NCBI RefSeq assembly: GCF_019711195.1
Contig: NZ_CP081299.1
Location: 3,942,001 to 4,006,000, forward strand
DNA length: 64,000 nucleotides
Direction of reading: 5' to 3'
DNA from: Dyadobacter sp. NIV53
Lineage (GTDB): Bacteria; Bacteroidota; Bacteroidia; Cytophagales; Spirosomataceae
Program-made: the position numbers and the translations under genes
The notes under the pieces: generated by a model
What the model was told of the DNA's origin: nothing
Databases searched by the model: none
What the model saw: only the letters and a program-made list of their open reading frames with translations
Shown here: positions 19,402 through 27,475 of the stretch, piece after piece
How the letters are laid out: the number at the start of each line of letters is the position of its first letter
Numbering within the stretch: the stretch's first letter is position 1

Positions 19402-20450
19402 ATGCTCAATTCCATCAGAATACAAAATTACCGGAATCTCAAAGATTTAAGTATTGAGAAATTTGGTCGTGTAAATTTAATTATCGGGAAAAATAATACT
19501 GGCAAGACAAGTTTGTTGGAGGCAATATACTTATTGCTGCATCCAGACGTGGATCAGTCAATTGCCTTTATACTAAGGATTAGAGGTGAATTCTTCAAAA
19601 CTGAATTGAATCAAACCACCTACGAAAGATTAGTAAGTACTATTAAAGCGTTGTTTCATAAAAAAACGAAAAAAATAAAATTTTTATTAGAACAGAAAAA
19701 GAGTATTTTAAAATAAGTATAGAAAACCAAGATCAGATCAAGTTGGAGCGAGAGGTATACTCATCGCCTCAGTATATTATGATTAACGAGGAAGCTGTGG
19801 GCTATACTTTTAAGTCTCCTGTGCAAACTGGAATACTAAATCCAAAGCATGTTGGAATTATTTCAGAAAGAGAATCTCCTTTGATTCCAAACTCAAAGGA
19901 GCTCAAAGCATTAAGAGAACAAAACGTACGATTATTTTCGGCCGAGCGGTTCATAAATAAAAAAAATATTATTGTAGAAGCCTTACAAATAGTAGATCCT
20001 AAAATCGTTGAATTTGGATATGATTTAAACGGTCAATTCTTTGATAATTGGGTTCCATATGTCTACTTAAACAATGATGATAAAGTTAATCTAGATGAAT
20101 ATGGTTATGGGAGCAATCGTATTCTTGATATAATGATTACTTTATTAGCATGCGAAGGAGGCTATATGTTAATAGATGAATTTGAAAATGGGCTACATTA
20201 TTCTATACAAAGAAAACTTTGGGAATTGATAATTCGTGTATCGGATCAGTTAAGTATTCAAGTTTTTGCTACAACGCACAGCAATGATACAATAAGAGCA
20301 TTTGAAAGTATTGTTAATCAAAACGAATCTGATCCGCTCAATGGACTTCTAATTAAGTTGGAAAATATTGACGATAATATTGAAGCATTAACATTTGAGC
20401 CATCAGAATTAAAGGTAATAACAGAACATCTTATAGAAGTTCGTAGATGA
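19402..20450 (+). pseudogene. OLD/AAA_15-like ATPase, frameshifted in an A7 run
   Basis: Start ATG 19402 is chosen because AAAAGGA precedes it and the family N-terminus MLNSIRIQNYRNLKDL begins there. Walker A is GKNNTGKTS (residues 29-37). The frame then drifts at the A7 run 19660-19666 and stops at 19716. The other frame is open from 19662 and continues with NEKNKIFIRTEKEYFKI, an ABC-type signature region, Walker B YMLIDEFENGL and the H-switch FATTHSND. Adding one A would give about 350 residues. The gene overlaps the next one by four bases (ATGA). It is visibly more AT-rich than its neighbours, which suggests transfer. Split OLD-type ATPase/TOPRIM pairs are known anti-phage modules. Confidence 0.75.
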
Positions 20451-21094
20451 GCACACACTATAAAGAAGAGTTTTTTTCAAAATTATTGGTTGAAGGAAAT
20501 GACGATAGACATGTAATATTAGCCATTTGTCAAAAATTCAATTTGCCTGAAACGTTTAGTATTGTTGATTGTAAAGGAGTAGTTGAGCTTTTGAAAAATA
20601 TTCCGATAAGAATTAAACTTCGTGATCAGTACGTCGGAATTTTAATTGATGCTGATACAGATTTGAGTGCGAGATGGCAGCAATTGAGAGATATTTTAAT
20701 TCCTCTTGGATATTTGATGCAGAATATACCTGATGAATCTGGTAGTATTTTTAAGTCTGTTAGTTCTAATACTGTCATTGGTATCTGGATTATGCCAAAT
20801 AATCAAGTTAATGGGATGCTTGAAGATTTTGCTCATATTTTAATTCCAGCCGACGATGTCTCTTTGCCATATGCGGAAGAAGCATTAGATAATCTTGAAC
20901 GTAATTCAGTAACTAGATTTTCAAATATTCATCGTTCAAAAGCACTGATTCATACCTGGCTGGCCTGGCAGGAATCACCAGGAACTCCTATGGGACAGGC
21001 AATCACTAAATCATATTTGAATCATAATCACGAATTGTGCATATCATTTGTAGATTGGCTTAACCGCCTTTTTAATCCGGATATTCAGATTTAG
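20447..21094 (+). CDS. TOPRIM-like (DUF3226-type) partner of the ATPase
   Basis: The 215-residue protein has the two TOPRIM elements. One is LVEGNDDRH with the general Glu at residue 16; the other is GILIDADTD with Asp 68 and Asp 70 as metal ligands. DUF3226/DUF4435-type proteins are predicted or proven nucleases. The C-terminal WLAWQESPGTPMGQAI block is typical of DUF3226. Translation is coupled to the ATPase through an ATGA overlap. In related two-gene systems the ATPase senses phage and releases or licenses the TOPRIM nuclease. That role is inferred from architecture. The ATPase gene is frameshifted as read, so this pair may be non-functional. Confidence 0.75.
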   Translation: MSTHYKEEFFSKLLVEGNDDRHVILAICQKFNLPETFSIVDCKGVVELLKNIPIRIKLRDQYVGILIDADTDLSARWQQLRDILIPLGYLMQNIPDESGSIFKSVSSNTVIGIWIMPNNQVNGMLEDFAHILIPADDVSLPYAEEALDNLERNSVTRFSNIHRSKALIHTWLAWQESPGTPMGQAITKSYLNHNHELCISFVDWLNRLFNPDIQI

Positions 21095-21152
21095 TAAAAA
21101 TAATCTTCAAATCTTTACATTATAATTTCCTGTCACTTCATCCAAAAACCTG

Positions 21153-21160
21153 TACCTTTG
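21153..21160 (+). promoter_or_regulatory. Bacteroidota -7 element (TACCTTTG)
   Basis: TACCTTTG followed by CA is an exact TAnnTTTG match located 58 bases before the aminotransferase start codon. The -33 element is not clear. Confidence 0.6.
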
Positions 21161-21217
21161 CAGGCAATTTGTTGATTTAGATGACAATATCCTTTCTTTA
21201 ACTTAATTTTTGTTGCA

Positions 21218-22435
21218 ATGTCCGCAGTAGCAGAGCAAATCAGCCGGTTGGCCGACCGTATCAACGCCCTCGAAGAATCTTCGACGTTGGCGATGACTAA
21301 AATGGCACGTGAATTGGCTGCCCAAGGCCATAAAGTAATCAGTCTGAGCGTGGGAGAGCCAGATTTCAAGACGCCTGCACATATTTGTGAGGCTGCCAAA
21401 AAGGCAATTGATGATGGTTTTCATGGTTACTCACCCGTAGCAGGTTATCCTGATTTGCGAAAGGCGATTGCAGATAAATTAAAACGCGATAATAATATAG
21501 ATTGGAAACCGGAAAATATTGTGGTTTCTACAGGTGCCAAACATTCTCTTGCCAATGTAATTCAGGTTTTGGTTAATCCGGGAGATGAGGTTGTTATCCT
21601 TGCACCTTACTGGGTAAGTTATTCTGAAATGGTGAAATTGGCAGAAGGCAAATCTGTTATTGTTGACGGTGCTTTTGACAATGATTTCAAAGTTACGGCT
21701 GAACAGCTGGAAGCAGCAATTACGCCAAAAACTAAAATTGTAATGTATGCCTCGCCCAACAATCCGACTGGCGCTGTGTATTCGGAAACAGAGCTGAGAG
21801 CGATTGCTGCGGTGCTTGAAAAATATGAAGATGTGTATGTTTTGGCAGACGAAATTTACGAATACATCAATTTTACAGAAGAAGGACATTTTAGTATCGG
21901 ATCTATTCCTGCATTGAAGGAACGCGTGATTACCGTAAATGGTGTTGCCAAAGGATTTGCCATGACAGGATGGAGAATAGGATTTATTGCAGCTGCAAAA
22001 TGGATTGCCGACGGCGTGGAAAAATTGCAGGGACAGGTTACTTCAGGTACTAATTCCATTGCTCAGAAAGCCGCAACTGCTGCTTTTAACGGATCATTGG
22101 ATGCAACGATAGAAATGTCGAAGGCATATCATCGCCGCCGTGACCTGGTTGTAGGTTTATTGAAAGAAATTCCTGGTTTCAAGGTTAATGTTCCGGATGG
22201 TGCATTTTATGCTTTTCCTGATATCAGTTACTATTTTGGAAAATCAGACGGAACAACTACGATCAACGATTCTGATGATTTTTCAAACTGGATTCTGAAT
22301 AAATATTATGTTTCAACTGTTGCGGGTTCCGGATTTGGTGCACCAAACTGCATCCGTATCTCAACAGCGGCAGCGGACGAAGCATTAACCGAAGCTGTAC
22401 AGCGCATTAAAGAAGCGGTGGCAACTTTGAAATAA
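21218..22435 (+). CDS. Class I pyridoxal-phosphate aminotransferase (aspartate type)
   Basis: The 405-residue protein resembles the I-gamma aspartate aminotransferases. It has LSVGEPDFKTP near the N-terminus, STGAKHSL for the phosphate cup, YASPNNPTGAVY, VLADEIYEY with the PLP-pyridine Asp, and VAKGFAMTGWRIGF holding the Schiff-base Lys near residue 243. An FCIRIS-like element (NCIRIST) supplies the substrate carboxylate Arg near the C-terminus. It would move the amino group between aspartate and 2-oxoglutarate in the cytoplasm. Aspartate preference is inferred; other amino acids are possible. It is monocistronic between a clear promoter and a terminator. Confidence 0.92.
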   Translation: MSAVAEQISRLADRINALEESSTLAMTKMARELAAQGHKVISLSVGEPDFKTPAHICEAAKKAIDDGFHGYSPVAGYPDLRKAIADKLKRDNNIDWKPENIVVSTGAKHSLANVIQVLVNPGDEVVILAPYWVSYSEMVKLAEGKSVIVDGAFDNDFKVTAEQLEAAITPKTKIVMYASPNNPTGAVYSETELRAIAAVLEKYEDVYVLADEIYEYINFTEEGHFSIGSIPALKERVITVNGVAKGFAMTGWRIGFIAAAKWIADGVEKLQGQVTSGTNSIAQKAATAAFNGSLDATIEMSKAYHRRRDLVVGLLKEIPGFKVNVPDGAFYAFPDISYYFGKSDGTTTINDSDDFSNWILNKYYVSTVAGSGFGAPNCIRISTAAADEALTEAVQRIKEAVATLK

Positions 22436-22449
22436 TAAATAATAAAACA

Positions 22450-22491
22450 AGCAAAAGCCTCATGGATTTCAAATACCATGAGGCTTTTGCT
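22450..22491 (+). terminator. Terminator after aminotransferase
   Basis: AGCAAAAGCCTCATGG (22450-22465) pairs perfectly with 22476-22491 over 16 bases with a ten-base loop. The stem contains the A and T runs, so it may act in both directions. Confidence 0.85.
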
Positions 22492-22558
22492 TTACAGGCG
22501 AATTACCTTTGAACATTTGTTGTTGAATTAAAAATATCGTTTTAATAGCTAACTGCAC

Positions 22559-22595
22559 GGCAGCCGATTGCCGATTGCCGAAAGCTGATAGTCAA
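22559..22595. repeat. Dispersed intergenic repeat, family A
   Basis: The sequence GCCGATTGCCGAAAGC and its variants lie directly before the reductase start codon. The same wording, in either orientation, recurs at 29174-29271, 34555-34710 and 61448-61547, always in gaps between genes. Confidence 0.7.
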
Positions 22596-22597
22596 TT

Positions 22598-23662
22598 ATG
22601 AGCAAGTATTATTTTTTGAAAGTAAAAGAAATTGAAAAGGAAACGGAAGAGGCCTCGACCATACATTTCTGGCATCCGCTGAATGAGGTAGTTGCTTACC
22701 GGCCAGGACAGTTTCTAACCTTGTTATTACCATTTGAAGATAAGAAAGTGCGGAGATCTTATTCGATGTCGAGTTCTCCGTATACTGATGTTTCTCTGGC
22801 TATTACAATCAAGCGCGTTCCGGGAGGATATGCTTCCAACTATTTACTTGATACAATTAAAGAAGGGGATGTACTTGAAGCTATGGAACCGGCCGGGAAT
22901 TTTTTTCCAAAACAGGAAGATGACCAGACGCGTCAGGTTGTTTTCATTGGTGCAGGAAGTGGGATTACTCCCTTATTTTCCATGCTCAAATCCATTTTAA
23001 TGGTGGAGCAGGAGAGTGAAGTGTTTTTGTTATTCGGAAGCAGAAATGAGGAAAGTATAATTTTCAATAACAAAATCAATGCTTTGCAATCCAAATATGG
23101 TAACCGGTTCAGGGTTGTTCATACACTGAGCCAGCCTTCCGAAACATGGAATGGCGAAACCGGCCGATTGAATAAAACCCATATCCTGAAAATAATTGAA
23201 AAATTGCCTTCTCTGGATAAAAGCACAGCAGAGTATTTCCTGTGCGGGCCTGATGATATGATGGAGGAAGCGCACCGTGCTCTGGCAATACTGGCCGTTC
23301 CAGATAATAAAATCCGTAAAGAAAGTTTTCTTACAGCAACCACAGCACATGCCGGAGAAGTAACCATGGAAGAAGATGACACTTTGAAGACCAGGGAAAT
23401 TACTTTGTTTTATGAAGGTACAGAATATAAACTGCCAGTAAAACCGCATGAAACTGTTCTGGAAGCAGCCTTAAATATGGACATTGATTTACCATATTCT
23501 TGTCAGGCAGGAATGTGTACAGCTTGTCTGGGCAGATGTGTGTCGGGGAAAGTGCAGTTGGATGAGGAAGATGCGCTTTCAGAAGCAGAATTAAAAGAAG
23601 GATTTATTCTAACCTGCGTTTCACATCCGATGAGTGATGATGTGGTGATTGAAGTGGAATAG
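22598..23662 (+). CDS. PaaE-like flavin reductase with C-terminal 2Fe-2S domain
   Basis: The 354-residue protein has three parts. First is an FAD-binding barrel (residues 1-105) with RRSYSMSSSPY for flavin. Second is an NAD(P)-binding Rossmann domain with FIGAGSGITPLFSML (about 115-130) and YFLCGPDDMM. Third is a plant-type ferredoxin domain near residues 265-354 with CQAGMCTACLGRC and a distal LTCVSHP Cys, giving the 2Fe-2S ligands. It would pass electrons from NAD(P)H to an oxygenase or other partner. No phenylacetate genes are adjacent, so the partner is unknown. The start lies only two bases after a family A repeat. Confidence 0.88.
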   Translation: MSKYYFLKVKEIEKETEEASTIHFWHPLNEVVAYRPGQFLTLLLPFEDKKVRRSYSMSSSPYTDVSLAITIKRVPGGYASNYLLDTIKEGDVLEAMEPAGNFFPKQEDDQTRQVVFIGAGSGITPLFSMLKSILMVEQESEVFLLFGSRNEESIIFNNKINALQSKYGNRFRVVHTLSQPSETWNGETGRLNKTHILKIIEKLPSLDKSTAEYFLCGPDDMMEEAHRALAILAVPDNKIRKESFLTATTAHAGEVTMEEDDTLKTREITLFYEGTEYKLPVKPHETVLEAALNMDIDLPYSCQAGMCTACLGRCVSGKVQLDEEDALSEAELKEGFILTCVSHPMSDDVVIEVE

Positions 23663-23663
23663 A

Positions 23664-23768
23664 GAGAGTTTAGAGTAAATGAGTTTAAAGTTTAGAATAA
23701 CAAAGAGTTCAAAGTAAAAAGCTTACAGTTTATTTCCTGGACTTCTTACTTTGAACTTTTACTCATGC
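23664..23768. repeat. Intergenic inverted repeat, family B
   Basis: Variants of GAGTTTAAAGTTTAGA and GTTCAAAGTAAAAAG on the left face ACTTTGAACTTTTACTC on the right, giving a long imperfect hairpin between two convergent genes. The same style occurs at 5947-6003. It may double as a bidirectional terminator. Confidence 0.6.
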
Positions 23769-23782
23769 ACTCCTGATCTTTC

Positions 23783-25654
23783 TCACTTCCGAACCGGTGG
23801 TGCAGGCGGTGCTGCTGGCGTAGCCGGAATTGAACGTGGTGCTGCAGGTGGTGGCGGAGGTGATACAGATGCTGTTTTTGCTTTCATTTTTGGAGCCTTG
23901 GGAGCTTTTGGTGCCTTTGGAGGACGAGGCGGTGCCGGTGAGGCATGGTTATAATCTATAATGCCAAAACTTGCAAGTCCCATTTTTGCTCCTATTTCAT
24001 CCATTTTTTTATTAATATCCTCAATTTCCTTCTCAATATTTTTATACGGCCCCTTTGTTTTGTAGGTTTCGGCTTCTTTACGTAAAGAAGCAATCTGAGA
24101 ATTGAATTCAGTAATTTGTTGTTCCTGGGCTTTTATCTGCTGTTCAAATTCGTCAACCTGTTTTTCTATCTCACTTTCAGAAAGTTTTGGCTGGCCTTTT
24201 TTAGGCTCAGAATCAAATAACGCAGATCGCTTTTCCATCAATTGCTGACGGGATTCCATCAGTTTGTTCTTCTTCCATTCAATTTTTTCCAGATCCCTTT
24301 CATAACGCTCCATTCCGAAATTTTCCTTTTCCATTTCCAGGTTCAATTCTTCCATCCGGCGTTGCAACGGTTCCATCTCCTGTTGAAGAGCGTCCATTTT
24401 CTGTTGAAATTCCTGCATTTTTTTATCTTCCAGAGTGTCATTTGCAAACCTTTCAGATATGTCACCAATATTTATAACAGGTTCCGGGACATCTTCAATG
24501 ATTGGCTGAATAGTTACATTTTCATCAATAGAAATGTCTGCTTCAACAATTTCCGGAACTGATTCAAAATTCTTTTCAATACGTTTATTTGCTTTTTTCT
24601 CTTTTAAAATGTCCTTTTTCTGACCAATGGCATACATAGAGAATCCAACCATAAGGGTAAAAAAAATAATCGTAACCGGCCAGTTTATCAGGATCCGTTT
24701 AGGCTTCGGATCAATACCCAGTACACGGCTTATCCTTTGCAGCAATAATGGTTTTTTTGAAGCAAATGCCATGGCTAAATGAGGAGCGGATTGCCATTCA
24801 GCTACTTTTACCAATGCTTTTGCCAGAGACATTTTGTCTTTGCAGATTGAAAGAGCAATGTCATCACAGCAATGTTCGCGCTCGGTACGAATTTTCTCAG
24901 AAATCCACCATAATGCAGGATGAAAGAAAAATACAACTTCAATGAGGGATTGCAACATATTGACTAAATAATCGTTGCGACGGATGTGAGCCAGCTCGTG
25001 AGCCAGGATTGCTTCAATCTGTGAAACGGGAAAACCAGTCAGTAGTCCAAAAGGAATTAAAACAACAGGCCTGAATGCACCGATTACCATTGGGGTCAAG
25101 ATTCTGGCTGTTTCCCTGAATTCAACTGATTGCGAAATATTCAGCTTTGCTGTTAGTACACCAAAGCGAACCCGCCATTCTTTATCCATTACAATTCGTG
25201 CGGTTGAACGTAATCTTTCGGTATAAATCCATCCACCCGCAAAGCGAATCATTAAAAGTGCGGCACCGATCAGCCAGCAGATTACAAGCTCATAAATATG
25301 CATATTAAGCCATATCTGCATTTTAGTAGTCATTGACAAATTGTAATCAATCTTTTGCCAGTTCAAAGGAATGTTCCGGACGGGTACATTTAAAGTATTT
25401 AAATGGGTTACGGATATATTCCTTACCTCTGCGGTAAGCTGGTAATAAAAAAATGTAACAAGAGAAGAAACCATTTGAAGGCATAATAAGACAATCCCAA
25501 AATTGTAGCGGAGGAAAGCTGATTTTTTGCTCATGATTGCAAAACCGGCGAATGCAGCAATAGCTAGCAGAGTTCCCTGCCAGACAGAATGTACCAAAGT
25601 CCAGCCTAGTGCTGAAACAACTGATTCAGGAATAGATTCAAGTATAATTTTCAT
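23783..25654 (-). CDS. BlaR1/MecR1-like M56 membrane metallopeptidase with coiled-coil tail
   Basis: The 623-residue protein has about four membrane segments (near 12-40, 50-72, 115-140 and 324-343). Between the last two lies a cytoplasmic zinc protease site, H219-E-L-A-H223, with the further acidic element EREHCCDD near 258-265. In MecR1/BlaR1 this protease, once signalled, leads to loss of the BlaI repressor. Here the outer penicillin-sensor domain is absent. Residues from about 410 to 560 instead form a charged Gln/Glu/Lys coiled coil, and the last 55 or so are Pro/Ala/Lys-rich. The input signal is therefore unlikely to be a beta-lactam bound in the usual way. Its start lies two bases from the repressor gene end. 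Confidence 0.88.
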   Translation of the reverse strand: MKIILESIPESVVSALGWTLVHSVWQGTLLAIAAFAGFAIMSKKSAFLRYNFGIVLLCLQMVSSLVTFFYYQLTAEVRNISVTHLNTLNVPVRNIPLNWQKIDYNLSMTTKMQIWLNMHIYELVICWLIGAALLMIRFAGGWIYTERLRSTARIVMDKEWRVRFGVLTAKLNISQSVEFRETARILTPMVIGAFRPVVLIPFGLLTGFPVSQIEAILAHELAHIRRNDYLVNMLQSLIEVVFFFHPALWWISEKIRTEREHCCDDIALSICKDKMSLAKALVKVAEWQSAPHLAMAFASKKPLLLQRISRVLGIDPKPKRILINWPVTIIFFTLMVGFSMYAIGQKKDILKEKKANKRIEKNFESVPEIVEADISIDENVTIQPIIEDVPEPVINIGDISERFANDTLEDKKMQEFQQKMDALQQEMEPLQRRMEELNLEMEKENFGMERYERDLEKIEWKKNKLMESRQQLMEKRSALFDSEPKKGQPKLSESEIEKQVDEFEQQIKAQEQQITEFNSQIASLRKEAETYKTKGPYKNIEKEIEDINKKMDEIGAKMGLASFGIIDYNHASPAPPRPPKAPKAPKAPKMKAKTASVSPPPPPAAPRSIPATPAAPPAPPVRK

Positions 25655-25656
25655 GG

Positions 25657-26031
25657 CTAACGATTATTTTCCAGGTTATTTAATAATTCGCGTATTTCAT
25701 CTAATTCTTCTTTGGAAGTAGTGTGGTTGCCTAATGCCTGCATAACTACCTGAGCAGCTGAGCCCTGAAATGCAGTTTGGACGAGCCTGCCTAACAAATT
25801 TTGCTGTGTTTCTTCTTTCCCCAGAAGTGCAACGTAAATATGAGAACGTCCTTGCTCTGTACGATACAACAAACCTTTGTCATGCATGATCTGCATCAAT
25901 TTCAGTGTTGTGGTATAACCAACATCTTTCGTTGCTGCCAGGTAATCGTGCACAGCGCGAACTGTACTTGGCCCGGCTTCCCACAAATAATTTAAAATTT
26001 CAAGTTCGGAATCAGTTGGTTTTAAATGCAT
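25657..26031 (-). CDS. BlaI/MecI/CopY-family repressor
   Basis: The 124-residue winged-helix protein reads PTDSELEILNYLWEAGPSTV and VGYTTTLKLMQIMHDKGLL, the family DNA-binding part. A helical C-terminal dimerisation tail follows. The family represses an adjacent membrane protease operon until the protease is activated. It is the first gene of a two-gene operon with the M56 protein, two bases apart. Three matching palindromes lie upstream at 26051-26121. They differ from the classical TACA/TGTA operator, which suggests altered recognition. Autoregulation is inferred. Confidence 0.92.
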   Translation of the reverse strand: MHLKPTDSELEILNYLWEAGPSTVRAVHDYLAATKDVGYTTTLKLMQIMHDKGLLYRTEQGRSHIYVALLGKEETQQNLLGRLVQTAFQGSAAQVVMQALGNHTTSKEELDEIRELLNNLENNR

Positions 26032-26050
26032 AATAGATAAATTTGGCTAA

Positions 26051-26066
26051 TACGATAATCTTCGTA
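26051..26066. promoter_or_regulatory. Putative BlaI operator 1, TACGA-N6-TCGTA-like
   Basis: TACGATAATCTTCGTA is a 16-base site with TACGA and TCGTA arms, 20 bases upstream of the repressor start codon. It matches two further sites nearby. Confidence 0.7.
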
Positions 26067-26075
26067 CCAAATGTC

Positions 26076-26091
26076 TACGAAAAGATTCGTA
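26076..26091. promoter_or_regulatory. Putative BlaI operator 2
   Basis: TACGAAAAGATTCGTA has the same arms and the same six-base spacer as site 1. It starts 25 bases from site 1, about two and a half helical turns. Confidence 0.7.
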
Positions 26092-26105
26092 TAAACAAAT
26101 TTAAG

Positions 26106-26121
26106 TACGATTATTTTCGTA
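26106..26121. promoter_or_regulatory. Putative BlaI operator 3
   Basis: TACGATTATTTTCGTA is the third copy, 30 bases from site 2. All three sites have identical arms while the centres vary, as expected for a dimeric repressor. Confidence 0.7.
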
Positions 26122-26170
26122 GTTTGAGGGAATATTTATTTTAATTAATTGATTCAAAGCACTTTAAAAC

Positions 26171-26209
26171 CAATAATGCCGCTGAAAATTATTTTCAGCG
26201 GCATTATTG
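26171..26209 (-). terminator. Terminator after dnaN
   Basis: CAATAATGCCGCTGAAAA (26171-26188) pairs perfectly with 26192-26209, leaving a three-base loop. It lies just beyond the dnaN stop and upstream of the BlaI operators. No long T run follows on the minus strand. Confidence 0.7.
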
Positions 26210-26242
26210 CTCAGCTTATATTTGTTATAATTGCCTTAACGT

Positions 26243-27367
26243 CTATACATAAGTGTTTAACATGACAGGCATTACCAGCATAAGTATATCTTCATTTGCC
26301 TCCTGGTCAACCGGAATAATAAGCCCGGCACGGTTAGGAGCTGAAAGTTCGAAAGTAATAGTTTTGCTAGTAATATTTCCCAGTACTTCGATCAGGAATT
26401 TAGCATTAAAACCAATTTCCATATCATCACCATTATACTCGCACATCAGACGTTCGTTGGCTTCATTGGAGTAGTCCAGATCTTCTGCTGAAATAACAAG
26501 ATCATTCAAAGACATTTTTAAACGAACCTGATGCGTAGTACGGTTAGAATAAATAGAAATCCGGCGCAGAGAACTTAAAATCTCCATCCGGTTAATAGTC
26601 AGTGTATTCTGGTTATTAGTCGGAATTGCATTTTCATAATCCGGAAAACGTTCATCTATCAAACGGCAGATCATTTTGATATTTCCAAAACTAAAGAATG
26701 CATTGGAAGCGGTGAATTCAGCTTTAACAGGAACATCATCAGATGGCAAACAAGATTTTAATAAATTGAGTGCTTTACGCTGAACGATCATTGAAGTATC
26801 AACATCCGACTTAATATCTGTACGGCGATAACGTACCAAACGATGGCCGTCTGTGGCAACAAATGTGGCATTTTCAGTTCCCATTTGAACAAAAACCCCC
26901 GTCATTGCCGGTCTGAGATCATCTGTGCTTGTTGCAAAAAGTGTATTGGCAATAGCAGCACCCAATGCCGACGAAGATAAATTAACAGATTGTCCACGAT
27001 TCACTACTGGTGTTTTTGGAAAGTCAATCGGATTTTCTCCGGAAAGCTTGTAACGGCCATTGTCCGAAATAATTTCTGTACCAAAAGTTTCAGAATTAAC
27101 CTGTAACGTAATAGGCTGTTCAGGCAGTCCGCGAAGCGTATCCAGTAACAGTTTTGCCGGAATGGCTATGGCACCTTTTTCAGAAGATTCCACTTCTATT
27201 TCTGTGATCATAACCGTTTGAAGGTCAGATGCAGTAACAGTTAGGAAATTGCCTTCCAGTGCAAGTAAAAAATTCTCGAGTATAGGTACAATCGGGTTCG
27301 TAGAAACGACACCATTGATAGCTGATAGCTGCTTGAGTAAAACGGATGACGAAACGACAAACTTCAT
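26243..27367 (-). CDS. dnaN: DNA polymerase III beta sliding clamp
   Basis: The 374-residue protein forms the dimeric ring that tethers replicative polymerase to DNA. It shows the three-domain clamp pattern: MKFVVSSSVLLKQLSAINGV at the N-terminus, ATDGHRLVRYRR in the middle domain, and the conserved C-terminal VMPVML that makes the protein-binding pocket. The length is typical (365-375). A TACTTTTG element on the minus strand lies 76 bases upstream. dnaA, recF and gyrB are not adjacent, so dnaN stands alone between gldG and the BlaI region. Confidence 0.97.
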   Translation of the reverse strand: MKFVVSSSVLLKQLSAINGVVSTNPIVPILENFLLALEGNFLTVTASDLQTVMITEIEVESSEKGAIAIPAKLLLDTLRGLPEQPITLQVNSETFGTEIISDNGRYKLSGENPIDFPKTPVVNRGQSVNLSSSALGAAIANTLFATSTDDLRPAMTGVFVQMGTENATFVATDGHRLVRYRRTDIKSDVDTSMIVQRKALNLLKSCLPSDDVPVKAEFTASNAFFSFGNIKMICRLIDERFPDYENAIPTNNQNTLTINRMEILSSLRRISIYSNRTTHQVRLKMSLNDLVISAEDLDYSNEANERLMCEYNGDDMEIGFNAKFLIEVLGNITSKTITFELSAPNRAGLIIPVDQEANEDILMLVMPVMLNTYV

Positions 27368-27442
27368 AATATTGATGTAAGTGTTTAGAGATTATTGTAT
27401 TAAAAAGTATGATGTATTGCAGAATATCTTATCTGCGGGGAA

Positions 27443-27450
27443 CAAAAGTA
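27443..27450 (-). promoter_or_regulatory. Bacteroidota -7 element for dnaN (TACTTTTG on minus strand)
   Basis: CAAAAGTA on the plus strand reads TACTTTTG in the direction of dnaN, an exact TAnnTTTG match within the gap between gldG and dnaN. Confidence 0.6.
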
Positions 27451-27475
27451 ACAAAAAATACGTACTCCGCCACGC

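Noticed and set aside
20447..21094. Naming the ATPase/TOPRIM pair as PARIS
   Set aside because: The TOPRIM protein looks like DUF3226 rather than the DUF4435 type, so the exact system is not established.
23751..23954. Gly/Ala-rich plus-strand ORF
   Set aside because: It is the complement of the Pro/Ala-rich tail of the M56 protein, with no start context.
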